From the NCBI GenBank assembly GCA_030044295.1, contig JASHWB010000291.1:1-9778 (forward strand): a stretch of 9,778 nt of DNA. Reading direction: 5' to 3'. The notes under the pieces are model-generated. The model was not told the DNA's origin and made no database searches. It saw nothing but the letters and a program-made list of their open reading frames with translations. This DNA is from Candidatus Acidiferrales bacterium (lineage in GTDB: Bacteria > Acidobacteriota > Terriglobia > Acidiferrales > UBA7541). The translations under genes and the position numbers were made by a program. Shown here piece by piece: positions 1-6,281 of this stretch. Position 1 is the stretch's first letter. The number at the start of each line of letters is the position of its first letter.

Positions 1-186
1 CAGACTGCTTTCCGTGGGGCTGACGCGAAACACGCGCGCAAGCTCCGGCAGCAATGGCTGGACGCAATAGAGCAGCGCGAACGTGCTGAATGCGGCGGCA
101 AAAAGCGCCACGTTGGCGCGCCAGAATTCTCCGGTGCCCGCCTCGATGTAAGCCGGGCTTAGCTGCCCTGTGTGACTGGGATTCAA
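1..186 (-). CDS. MFS transporter, N-terminal fragment (cut by left edge)
   Basis: This is the first ~62 residues of an inner-membrane major facilitator transporter; the rest lies beyond the left edge. After a polar start (MNPSHTGQLSPAYIEAGTG) comes the hydrophobic helix NVALFAAAFSTFALLYCVQP followed by LLPELARVFRVSPTESSL. The QPLLP turn and the F.VSP..SSL segment are typical of helix 1 and the first periplasmic loop of YnfM-like drug or metabolite exporters. There is no ATG in frame. The TTG at 184-186 is the best-placed start by family length, but no convincing Shine-Dalgarno lies before it and the frame stays open further upstream, so the start is uncertain. It lies 112 bases downstream of the DUF6644-like pair on the same strand and could be cotranscribed. 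The substrate cannot be told from this fragment. Confidence 0.75.
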   Translation of the reverse strand, partial: MNPSHTGQLSPAYIEAGTGEFWRANVALFAAAFSTFALLYCVQPLLPELARVFRVSPTESSL

Positions 187-298
187 CGCATCGGTCTCGC
201 GGAAAGCAAAAGGAATTGTATCTAAAACGAGCGGGATTCCCTGCAGTTTAAACAGCGCGGCGGCAGTTTTCCTCCGCTGAGTGCGGTGGTGAGAAAAT

Positions 299-793
299 CT
301 ATTGCTTGGTGAAGCCGATCCAGCGGCCGAAGCCGACCACGAAAACCCAGAGCACGAGCGAAATTCCTCCGGCGAGCTTGGCGGAAAGCGGCGTCTTTTT
401 CTCGCTATCCCATCGCGAGACTCCGCGGAACGGTCCAAACTCGAAAATCGCAGCGTTCAGCCCGACCAAAAGCAGCGTGAACATTTTCCAGCGAAAGGGA
501 CCATTCTCGTAATACTTCACCGCATCGGAGCTGAACATCAAGAACCCGGCGACAACCGCGCAAGCGAACGCAGCCCAGGTCCACGGCAAAACTTCCCTGT
601 GCACTTGGGTGACGGTGCGGTCGCGCGAGGCGATTCCCAGCAACCGAAAGTCGAACATGGCCGCTGAGCCAACCACGATGGTGATCGCCAGGACGTGAAC
701 GGATTCAATGGTCGGGAAGAGCCACGTCGAAGTGCGAATGGCCGAAGCCATCCGTGTGTTTTGAACCCAGGAGCAAAATTGCGGAATGATCAT
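299..793 (-). CDS. DUF6644-like four-helix membrane protein, second copy
   Basis: A 164-residue integral membrane protein of unknown function. Hydrophobic stretches at about residues 23-48, 68-88, 102-120 and 138-160 predict four membrane helices. Key features are the N-terminal FCSW, WLFPTIESVHVL with a histidine in helix 1, DFRLLG after it, LPWTWA at helix 2, FRWKM before helix 3, and a C-terminal AKLAGGISLVLW ending in GRWIGF. These fit my memory of the DUF6644 family, which has no known activity. It is a paralogue of the gene just upstream (843-1325): the same blocks occur in the same order. The ATG at 791-793 aligns with the start region of the paralogue and was chosen for that reason; no clear Shine-Dalgarno precedes it. 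The frame is open up to 883, but that longer form would overlap the neighbour. The 49-base gap suggests one transcript with the upstream copy. Confidence 0.8.
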   Translation of the reverse strand: MIIPQFCSWVQNTRMASAIRTSTWLFPTIESVHVLAITIVVGSAAMFDFRLLGIASRDRTVTQVHREVLPWTWAAFACAVVAGFLMFSSDAVKYYENGPFRWKMFTLLLVGLNAAIFEFGPFRGVSRWDSEKKTPLSAKLAGGISLVLWVFVVGFGRWIGFTKQ

Positions 794-842
794 CGGGCCC
801 GGAATATTTGTACCCAGCAATTTGTCACGTGGAGCGCCGCCA

Positions 843-1325
843 TCAGTAGTATGCAATCCAGCGGCCTGCCGTGACGATCCCAATCCACAGGAGCAACGAA
901 AAGGCTCCCGCGAATTTGGCCGCCACCGCCCGGCTCTCCCAATACGCTTCCTTCTTGTTGCGCACGTACACGAACGCCGTGATCACAACGACGATCGCCA
1001 GCAGCGCCATCTTCGTTCGAAAATACGGATTCATCAGCTCGCGAGTCGGTTCTCCGATGATCAGAATGCAACCGGTCAGCAGCATCACCGGCAGCGCGCC
1101 CCAGACCCACGGCACCCATCGATTCACAGCATGGGAAATGGGTTGGCTGCGCCCGGTCACGCCGGCCAGACGGAAATCGAGCATCGCCATCGTGGACATG
1201 ACAATTGCCACGCACAGAATATGAATCGTCTGCACTGCGGGAATGATCCACAGGACGGTCTGAATCTTCATACTGAGCGGCGTGTTCGACAGCCAGTTAC
1301 AGAAATTCGGCAGCATCGGGCCCAC
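843..1325 (-). CDS. DUF6644-like four-helix membrane protein, first copy
   Basis: A 160-residue membrane protein, paralogous to the next gene. It shares P.FC.W, NT, the helix-1 block around IHIL, AMLDFRL, VPWVWGA, NPYFRTKM, AKFAGAFSLLLW and the C-terminal GRWIAYY. Hydrophobic helices lie at about residues 22-48, 70-91, 105-121 and 137-158. One histidine in helix 1 (H35 here) is conserved between the copies. No catalytic or metal-binding set is visible, so the function is unknown. The start taken is GTG at 1323-1325; the ATG at 1314-1316, with a G-rich run 6 bases upstream, is an equally good candidate. It is the first gene of its unit and is read from the promoter at 1354-1382. It stands divergent to the secreted protein gene at 1529. 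Confidence 0.82.
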   Translation of the reverse strand: MGPMLPNFCNWLSNTPLSMKIQTVLWIIPAVQTIHILCVAIVMSTMAMLDFRLAGVTGRSQPISHAVNRWVPWVWGALPVMLLTGCILIIGEPTRELMNPYFRTKMALLAIVVVITAFVYVRNKKEAYWESRAVAAKFAGAFSLLLWIGIVTAGRWIAYY

Positions 1326-1353
1326 CCCCGAAAATGCTAAGATCGCGGCCCGA

Positions 1354-1382
1354 ATAATATCGTGTCCCGCTCGCGCTGTCGA
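1354..1382 (-). promoter_or_regulatory. Sigma-70-type promoter for the DUF6644-like pair
   Basis: On the minus strand TCGACA (1377-1382) is followed after exactly 17 bases by TATTAT (1354-1359). Each box matches the sigma-70 consensus at five of six positions. Transcription would begin near 1347, giving a leader of about 20-30 bases before the GTG (1325) or ATG (1316) start. Confidence 0.6.
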
Positions 1383-1444
1383 TTGGATTCACGAAGTGCG
1401 TTCCCTCTCAGCGGCGCGGTCCTTGCGAATTCTGCGGGTATCCG

Positions 1445-1473
1445 TTGACCTGCGTTCGAAACACTCGTAAAGT
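1445..1473 (+). promoter_or_regulatory. Sigma-70-type promoter for the secreted protein gene
   Basis: TTGACC (1445-1450) and TAAAGT (1468-1473) are separated by 17 bases and point at the gene starting at 1529, with a predicted leader of about 50 bases. The TTG of this -35 box could be mistaken for a start codon in the same frame. It lies 63 bases from the divergent promoter (inner edges 1382 and 1445), so a regulator bound between them could control both units. Confidence 0.55.
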
Positions 1474-1528
1474 GGCACGCACTTGGGGGATCTCGAAGGA
1501 AGCGTCAACCACTTCGTCGGGAGGGCAT

Positions 1529-2350
1529 ATGCGCCGAACTAAAAAGTTTTTCGTTGCCAGCCTCACGCTCTTATTCGCTCTTGCGGCCGCCGCGCTTGGA
1601 GCGCCCGCGCAAACTCAGCAGACGCAAGACAAGCAAGCGCAGTCCTCAGAGGAATTTCCCGAGGGGGCCCTCGCTCCGGATAATCTCGCCAAACCGCGTC
1701 CGAAACCGCCATTCAATCTTACGGGCGTATGGATGGTCGATCTGAGCTCCGGATTCAGCTCGTTCATGTTTGGCCCGCCCTATCCGAAGTTCAAGCCCGC
1801 CGCACAAGCGGCGTACGAACAAGCGCAGCAAGCAGCCAAGGAACACAAAGCGTTTCGCGACGATATCGGCCAGTGCTATCCGGCGGGAATGCCGATGATT
1901 ATGACGCGCGTCTGGCCGATCGCCATGATTCAGCTTCCCACAGCCATTTACATGGTCAGCGGCTTCGAAAATGCCTTGCGCATCATTTATATCGATGGCC
2001 GCCAGCACACAGATCCCGACATCGTGGTTCGCTCGTTCAACGGTGATTCCGTCGGGCATTGGGAGGGTGACACGCTCGTGGTGGACACGACCAGCATGGT
2101 TACCGCGCATCACTGGATCGATTCGGGCCTGCCGCTCAGCGATGAGTTTCACATCATCGAGCGCATGCAGCTGATCAACGACGGGAAAACGCTGGAAGTC
2201 AAGTACATCATGACCGACCCGAAGAATTGGGATGGTGTTTGGACCAGCACCAAGAAATGGCAGCGCCAGGACGACACAGACATCACCGAAGTCGAGTGTA
2301 CTCCCGACCTGAATACGCATCTCCTGAGTACTCAGGATGAGTTGAAATAA
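1529..2350 (+). CDS. Secreted protein of unknown function with GHWEGDTLVVDT motif
   Basis: A 273-residue exported protein. Residues 1-27 form a signal peptide: basic MRRTKK, a hydrophobic core, and a likely cut near ALGAPA. A low-complexity Q/A-rich linker follows to about residue 60, so the protein may reach out from a membrane or simply be flexible there. The folded part begins at FNLTGVWMVD. It contains C116 in QCYPAGMP, the block IIYIDGRQHTDPD (152-164), GHWEGDTLVVDT (176-187), then HHWID, DEFHIIERM and a strand-rich C-terminus with C257. GHWEGDTLVVDT recurs in a family of secreted hypothetical proteins that I associate with Acidobacteriota and some Proteobacteria; no reaction is known to me. 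The start is fixed by GGAGG at 1520-1524 just before the ATG and by the signal peptide. It is divergent from the DUF6644-like pair, with facing promoters, which suggests joint regulation. Confidence 0.85.
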   Translation: MRRTKKFFVASLTLLFALAAAALGAPAQTQQTQDKQAQSSEEFPEGALAPDNLAKPRPKPPFNLTGVWMVDLSSGFSSFMFGPPYPKFKPAAQAAYEQAQQAAKEHKAFRDDIGQCYPAGMPMIMTRVWPIAMIQLPTAIYMVSGFENALRIIYIDGRQHTDPDIVVRSFNGDSVGHWEGDTLVVDTTSMVTAHHWIDSGLPLSDEFHIIERMQLINDGKTLEVKYIMTDPKNWDGVWTSTKKWQRQDDTDITEVECTPDLNTHLLSTQDELK

Positions 2351-2383
2351 AACTCGGCAGCCTAAAATATCAGAAGGGTTGCC
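2344..2383 (-). terminator. Rho-independent terminator of the small minus-strand gene
   Basis: Directly after the minus-strand stop codon (2384-2386), GGCAACC (2377-2383) pairs with GGCTGCC (2356-2362) around a 14-base loop, with one G-U pair. The stem is followed on the minus strand by GAGTTTTATTTC. Read on the plus strand the same stem lacks a T run, so it serves mainly the minus gene. The T tract overlaps the last codons of the convergent gene ending at 2350. Confidence 0.6.
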
Positions 2384-2608
2384 TTAGGTCGTTGGCCACG
2401 CGGCCAGCAGCAACACTTTGCCCGAGCTTGGAATTACGTGGACGTAATAGGTCAGTTCTTCGCCCCGCACTTCGTAGAATCCGGCTCTTTTCGGGTCGGG
2501 AAGCATCCTGGCGCCGTCCGATAGGCCGGCGCGCAGCTCCTCCACCATCTGTGCCGGATGCCCCAGCACATCTTCGATTTCGAACTCTCCGCATGTTTGC
2601 GTGCGCAT
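2384..2608 (-). CDS. Small protein of unknown function (74 aa)
   Basis: I do not recognise this protein. It is 74 residues long, acidic in the first half (GEFEIEDVLGHPAQMVEEL, a likely helix) and strand-rich in the second half (FYEVRGEELTYYVHVIP, then GKVLLLAAW). It has no signal peptide or membrane helix, so it should be cytosolic. The frame is open 11 codons further upstream (to 2641), but the ATG at 2606-2608 is preferred because GAGGGG (2616-2621) lies 7 bases before it. A rho-independent terminator follows at once, so it is probably a single-gene unit. The good ribosome site and terminator argue that it is a real gene. The helix-then-strands order is loosely like small RelE-fold proteins, but no partner antitoxin is adjacent on the same strand, so I do not assign it there. 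Confidence 0.65.
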   Translation of the reverse strand: MRTQTCGEFEIEDVLGHPAQMVEELRAGLSDGARMLPDPKRAGFYEVRGEELTYYVHVIPSSGKVLLLAAWPTT

Positions 2609-2739
2609 CGTGTTTCCCCTCGAATATGGATACGCGCGCATCGCTTGAAAAGTTTCATCCTTCGCGCTAATCTCGTTCCTGCCTTATTACTGCCCCATGA
2701 ACGCGGAATGCCTAATTAACATTGGGGTTAAACGCTAAG

Positions 2740-2766
2740 TTGCTACTTGCGCGCGGCCGCTAAAAT
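2740..2766 (+). promoter_or_regulatory. Possible promoter for the small basic protein gene
   Basis: TAAAAT (2761-2766) is a good -10 box. The best upstream partner is TTGCTA (2740-2745), at a short spacing of 15 bases, so the call is weak. A start of transcription near 2773 would suit the GTG start at 2801. Confidence 0.3.
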
Positions 2767-2800
2767 TGCCATAGTCGCTGAAATTGAGGTTCATTCCGAC

Positions 2801-3010
2801 GTGAAAAAGAAAAGGGCAGCAAGTTCCGGTTCCAGCAGACTGCGTAAAGACGGTCGTCGCAAGCATCGCCATTGGCAGGTGACCGTTTACTACCACGATG
2901 GCGAAAAGTTTGCCCGCGTCTACATCGACCGCGATCGCGCCGAGCGCTTCGCAGAGCGCCAAAAGAAATCGCCGGTGGTGAAGGCTACGCGAATCCTCGA
3001 AGTCGATTAG
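2801..3010 (+). CDS. Small basic protein of unknown function (69 aa)
   Basis: A 69-residue protein that I do not recognise. The N-terminal 24 residues are very basic and probably disordered (MKKKRAASSG, then RLRKDGRRKHRH). A compact part follows with a likely strand-strand-helix-strand order: HWQVTVYYHDGEKFARVYI, then DRDRAERFAERQ, then SPVVKATRILEVD. The basic tail would suit binding to nucleic acid or ribosomes. The W.V.VYY.DG hairpin plus helix is loosely like small DNA-binding arm domains, but this is only a resemblance. The GTG start at 2801 has GAGG 11 bases upstream, a little far. A TTG at 2747 in the same frame is less likely because it precedes the putative -10 box. The tRNA-Gly follows 145 bases later under its own promoter. 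Confidence 0.55.
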   Translation: MKKKRAASSGSSRLRKDGRRKHRHWQVTVYYHDGEKFARVYIDRDRAERFAERQKKSPVVKATRILEVD

Positions 3011-3092
3011 TTCGCGGCTCGCGTTCATCTTGCGCGAGCAGCAAAGCTTCGTCGATCGCGCGTATCCGCGCATCGAGGTTCGCGCCCAGCCC

Positions 3093-3122
3093 TTGTTCGC
3101 GCCTCGTTCAGCGTGCTATAAA
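3093..3122 (+). promoter_or_regulatory. Promoter for tRNA-Gly
   Basis: TTGTTC (3093-3098) and TATAAA (3117-3122) are spaced by 18 bases. The predicted transcription start is near 3129, about 27 bases before the mature tRNA 5' end. Confidence 0.5.
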
Positions 3123-3155
3123 GGTTCGTCCTCACGTGTTGCTGCTCCATTGAGC

Positions 3156-3229
3156 GCGGGATTCGTATAGTGGTAGTACGCCACCTTGCCAAGGTGGAGG
3201 CGAGGGTTCGATTCCCTTATCCCGCTCCA
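3156..3229 (+). tRNA. tRNA-Gly(GCC)
   Basis: A full cloverleaf can be folded by eye. The acceptor stem GCGGGAT (3156-3162) pairs with ATCCCGC (3219-3225). The D arm contains TAGTGGTAGTA. The anticodon arm is CCACC-TTGCCAA-GGTGG with anticodon GCC. The T arm is GAGGG-TTCGATT-CCCTT with one G-U pair. The discriminator base is T (3226) and the terminal CCA (3227-3229) is encoded. GCC reads GGC and GGT glycine codons. No intron or mismatch is seen. Confidence 0.97.
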
Positions 3230-3328
3230 TCGTTCGAGAATCCTAAGAAAAAACGCAGACTGTTGCCATTCTCGGCCTGACGTGCTGCTCTATCAGTCAG
3301 GACGCAACGGCCTGCCATTGAGCTCGCC

Positions 3329-3937
3329 TTGAAGGTGGTGGTCTTGCAAACTCTCTATTCGTGGGAAGTCCTCGATCCTGTGGTCTTCGAATCGCGTGGA
3401 ATCATCACCGGCGAGTTTGTCGCGATTGGAGTCAGGGACTTCCGCGCCGCCGCGGCATACGTCAACCGGATACCGTATGGCCGCACTTCAAATCGCGACG
3501 ACCTAGTCACCGTGCTTCGCGAGGCTCGAGGAACTTGCAGCACCAAACACGCACTCCTTAACGTGTTGGCTCAGGAGCAGGGCATACAAACTGCTCTTGT
3601 GATTGGAATTTATCGGATGAACGGCCGGAACACGCCCGGGATTGCTCCCGTCCTCGAAAGGTACGGCCTCGACAGCCTGCCGGAGGCGCACTGCTTTCTT
3701 CGCTACAGAGAAAAGCGGGTCGATGTGACGCAAGCGGAAACCAACCCTTCCGAGCCGATCAGCGAATTTCTTTACGAAGAAGATATTTCGCCTGGCCAGA
3801 TCGGCGACTATAAGACCAGCCTTCACCGCCACTTCTTGCGCCAGTGGATGAGAGAGACAGGTGCAACGACGCGCTACTCGTTGGACGAACTATGGCAGAT
3901 ACGAGAGGTCTGTATCGCCGCGCTCGGTGTGATCTAA
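3329..3937 (+). CDS. Transglutaminase-like cysteine-histidine-aspartate protein
   Basis: A cytosolic protein of about 200 residues with a transglutaminase-like papain-fold core. The probable triad is C70 in GTCSTKHALL, H121 in LPEAHCFLRY and D132 in KRVDVT, in the order and spacing usual for this superfamily. Ahead of the core lies YVNRIPYGRTSNRDDLVTVL, and the C-terminal part carries PGQIGDYK, HRHFLRQW and YSLDELWQIREVCI. Such stand-alone proteins may be peptidases, amidases or non-catalytic binders; the substrate is unknown. There is no signal peptide. No ATG is available: an in-frame stop lies at 3278-3280, so the start must be TTG 3329, GTG 3335 or 3338, or TTG 3344, which has AAGGTGG just upstream. 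TTG 3329 gives the longest form. The truncated haemoglobin gene follows 54 bases downstream on the same strand and may be cotranscribed. Confidence 0.8.
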   Translation: MKVVVLQTLYSWEVLDPVVFESRGIITGEFVAIGVRDFRAAAAYVNRIPYGRTSNRDDLVTVLREARGTCSTKHALLNVLAQEQGIQTALVIGIYRMNGRNTPGIAPVLERYGLDSLPEAHCFLRYREKRVDVTQAETNPSEPISEFLYEEDISPGQIGDYKTSLHRHFLRQWMRETGATTRYSLDELWQIREVCIAALGVI

Positions 3938-3991
3938 TGATCGAGGACGTATATGCGTGGCATGCCGTCTTATTAGCCGGCTTCCGTATCT

Positions 3992-4366
3992 ATGGATGAA
4001 CTGAATGTTTATGCGTTGATTGGTGAGGAAGGCTTCACGCGCCTGATTGCCGCTTTCTACCGCCAGGTGCCGGCTGACGAAATTCTCGGTCAGATGTACC
4101 CGCGCGACGATTTAGCCGGCGCCGAAGAACGCCTCCGCGATTTCCTGATCGGCCGTTTTGGGGGCCCGCAGCGCTACGTCGAGCGCCGCGGCCATCCGCG
4201 GCTGCGTGCGCGCCACATGCCGTTCCGCGTTGATCGCGCTGCCCGTGACCGCTGGATGGCTCTGATGGAACACGCGTTCGCCGAAGCGGCGCTCCCGGCG
4301 GAAGCTGAAGTGTTTCTGCGCGAATTTCTCTCGCAGATGGCCACCTTTATGATCAACCACGAGTAG
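3992..4366 (+). CDS. glbO: Group II truncated haemoglobin (trHbO)
   Basis: A 124-residue haem protein of the truncated haemoglobin O class, cytosolic, binding oxygen and probably also handling peroxide or nitric oxide. The sequence follows the family closely: FYRQV with B10 Tyr23, MYPRDDLAGAEERLRDFL with CD1 Tyr36, FGGPQRYVERRGHPRLRARH with the proximal F8 His75, and RDRW with G8 Trp88. These four residues fall at the same numbers as in Mycobacterium tuberculosis trHbO, so the haem pocket is intact. The usual YWGGP is RFGGP here. The length is normal for the family. The ATG lacks a clear Shine-Dalgarno. It follows a transglutaminase-like gene and converges with the PQQ dehydrogenase gene 45 bases away; neither neighbour explains its use. 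The gene symbol is by family, not by operon context. Confidence 0.92.
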   Translation: MDELNVYALIGEEGFTRLIAAFYRQVPADEILGQMYPRDDLAGAEERLRDFLIGRFGGPQRYVERRGHPRLRARHMPFRVDRAARDRWMALMEHAFAEAALPAEAEVFLREFLSQMATFMINHE

Positions 4367-4411
4367 CGCTGCTACGCCCGCGATTCTGTTCGCGCTATGA
4401 GACTCCGCTCG

Positions 4412-6202
4412 TTAGTGCCCGCTAAAGGGCGAACCCGGCATCGGCGTATTTGCGTCCACGGCAAACGTGTACACGCGGCTCTTGCCCGTGCGTCCGCAGA
4501 GCACCGAAACGTACTGTTTTCCGTCGATCGAGTACGTAATCGGATTGCCGAATCCTGGCGTCAGCTTCACTTTCCATATGCTCGTTCCGTCTTTTGCGTC
4601 GAGGGCTTCGAAATCGCCCACATCCGAGGCGGCGAACACAAGCCCGCCCGCCGTGCTCAGCGTTCCGCCTCCGCCCATGTCGGAAAGCAGCCAACGCTTC
4701 GTCTCCGTGGCCGGATCCCACGCAACCAGGAACGGCGTCATGCGCGGCGGCGCTGGCGTTTCTCCCGCGGCTTGCTGGCGGGGCGGCCCGGCAGGCCGGC
4801 GGAAAATGATCGCGAAGTCGTAGTCGCCAAATTTGTATTTGTAATTCGGATCGGCTACGTAGGTGAACGGGCTGTCATTCATTCCCGGCACGTAGACGAG
4901 TCCTGTGTCGGGGTTAAAGGACATTCCTTGCCACACGTGCCCTCCACCAGGGCCTGGATACACCAGCGCGTCTTTGTTGTCGTAAAACGCGTTCGGATCG
5001 ATGTCCGGCCGCCCCGTCTTAGGATCGAGTCCCTTTTCCCACGTGACCCGCTCCAGCGGCGCGCCGGAAATGAATTTGCCGTCGGTGCGGTCGATCACGT
5101 AAAAGAGGCCGTTCTTCGGAGATTGCATGGCCACGTGCCGCAGTTTGCCGTCGATTTTGATATCGGCGAGCATGATGTCGGCGGTCGAGTCGTAATCCCA
5201 CACATCGCCGGGCGTCTCCTGGAAATACCACGCGAATTTTCCCGTGTCCGCGTGCAGCGCGACGATCGAGCAGATAAACAAATTATCGCCGCCGCCGGGG
5301 CTGCGGTATTTGCGCACCCATGGGCCGCCTTGCCCGGTGCCGATGTAAATCAAATTCAGCTTCGGATCATAGGAGATCGCGTTCCACGGATTGCCGCCTC
5401 CAACATGGTCGTGCAAGGTGCCGGTCCACGTCTTTGCGGCCATGGCCATGGCCTTATCTTCCATCGGATTCGCGGGTTCGCCTGGAACGGTGTAGAAGCG
5501 CCACACGAGCTTGCCTGTCTCCGCGTTGTAAGCGGACACGTAGCCGCGAACGTTGTATTCGCCGCCTCCGTTACCGATCACCACGTTTCCGCGGATCACT
5601 CTCGGCGCGCCCGTGATGCTGTAGTCCGAGTTTTCGTCCGCCGTATGCACGTCCCATAGAACTTTCCCGGTTTCAGCGTCCAACGCCACCAGCCGCGCGT
5701 CCAGCAACCCGATATAGACTTTGCCTTCGTAAACGGCTACGCCGCGATTGCCAGGACCGCAGCACAAGCTTGGCCCGGTCCGCACGCGATCCGGGTTGTT
5801 TGCCGATCCGCGCGGAAAATTCATGTGGCCCATCTTCGGGTCCCAACTCCACTTCAGTTTTCCGGTGCGCGCGTCGAGCGCGTATAAGAGGTCCCACGCC
5901 GTCGTCACGTACATCGTTCCATTCGCGACAACGGGATTCGCCTCTTCCGTTCCCTGATCTGAATCGGTCTGAAAATACCAGGCGAGCCCCAGCCGTCCCG
6001 CGTCTTTCGTATCGATCTGTTTCAGCGGACTGTAGTGCGTGTCGCCGTAATCATGTCCGTAGGTTAGCCACTCGCTGCCATTGTCGGCCGCGTTTCGCAG
6101 CGAGGCCTCGTTCACCAGCTTACTTTTCTGCGCGCGGGCGGATCCGCTCGTCAGCGCAATCGCCAGGCCCGCGCACAAAATCGCCGCTTGAATCCTGCCC
6201 AT
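4412..6202 (-). CDS. PQQ-dependent alcohol dehydrogenase, periplasmic quinoprotein
   Basis: A 596-residue periplasmic quinoprotein of the methanol/ethanol dehydrogenase family, oxidising an alcohol to an aldehyde and passing electrons to a cytochrome c. Residues 1-24 are a signal peptide (cut after SARA). The rest is an eight-bladed propeller with W motifs such as TGKLKWSWD, TGKVLWDV, TGKLVWRF and TGKFAWYF. The vicinal cysteines C147-C148 (SLCCGP) form the ring over PQQ. Metal ligands are expected at E215 (GGEYNVRGY), N274 (GNPWN) and the catalytic base D336 (VWDYDST). D338, two residues on, is the extra ligand found in lanthanide-using members. There is no CxxCH motif and the protein ends soon after the last blade, so this is a type I enzyme, not a quinohaemoprotein. 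The ATG at 6200-6202 is fixed by GGAGGA (6210-6215), 7 bases away. PQQ synthesis and cytochrome genes are not in the window. The substrate is not determined. Confidence 0.93.
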   Translation of the reverse strand: MGRIQAAILCAGLAIALTSGSARAQKSKLVNEASLRNAADNGSEWLTYGHDYGDTHYSPLKQIDTKDAGRLGLAWYFQTDSDQGTEEANPVVANGTMYVTTAWDLLYALDARTGKLKWSWDPKMGHMNFPRGSANNPDRVRTGPSLCCGPGNRGVAVYEGKVYIGLLDARLVALDAETGKVLWDVHTADENSDYSITGAPRVIRGNVVIGNGGGEYNVRGYVSAYNAETGKLVWRFYTVPGEPANPMEDKAMAMAAKTWTGTLHDHVGGGNPWNAISYDPKLNLIYIGTGQGGPWVRKYRSPGGGDNLFICSIVALHADTGKFAWYFQETPGDVWDYDSTADIMLADIKIDGKLRHVAMQSPKNGLFYVIDRTDGKFISGAPLERVTWEKGLDPKTGRPDIDPNAFYDNKDALVYPGPGGGHVWQGMSFNPDTGLVYVPGMNDSPFTYVADPNYKYKFGDYDFAIIFRRPAGPPRQQAAGETPAPPRMTPFLVAWDPATETKRWLLSDMGGGGTLSTAGGLVFAASDVGDFEALDAKDGTSIWKVKLTPGFGNPITYSIDGKQYVSVLCGRTGKSRVYTFAVDANTPMPGSPFSGH

Positions 6203-6233
6203 ATATGAGTCCTCCACCGTCGATCTTTTCCGT

Positions 6234-6245
6234 CGCTAGCTAGCG
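6234..6245. repeat. Perfect 12-base palindrome in the PQQ dehydrogenase leader
   Basis: CGCTAGCTAGCG is its own reverse complement. It lies 32 bases upstream of the dehydrogenase ATG, between the predicted promoter and the ribosome site. It could be an operator for a dimeric regulator; chance cannot be excluded. Confidence 0.4.
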
Positions 6246-6281
6246 CACGTCAAAAGACGGTCGCACTCCGCACCCGCCGGG

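Noticed and set aside
794..883. Upstream start extending the second DUF6644-like protein by 30 residues
   Set aside because: It would overlap the preceding gene by about 40 bases, and the extra residues have no match in the paralogue.
1445..1528. Upstream TTG start extending the secreted protein by 28 residues
   Set aside because: The TTG is part of a likely -35 box, and the ATG at 1529 has a ribosome site and begins a proper signal peptide.
1646..2320. A 224-codon open frame on the minus strand
   Set aside because: It is antisense to the secreted protein gene, which has a signal peptide, ribosome site and promoter; the shadow has none of these.
3276..3301. CCTGAC/GTCAGG hairpin after the tRNA
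   Set aside because: The stem is only 6 pairs with a 14-base loop and no T run follows, so it is not a supported terminator.
4364..4397. TAGCGC/GCGCTA inverted repeat between the convergent globin and dehydrogenase genes
   Set aside because: Six pairs with a 22-base loop and no T tract on either strand; not enough for a bidirectional terminator.
4397..5659. A 420-codon open frame on the plus strand
   Set aside because: It is antisense to the PQQ dehydrogenase, whose identity is certain. The translation is rich in Arg and His with no domain, typical of a shadow frame in GC-rich DNA.
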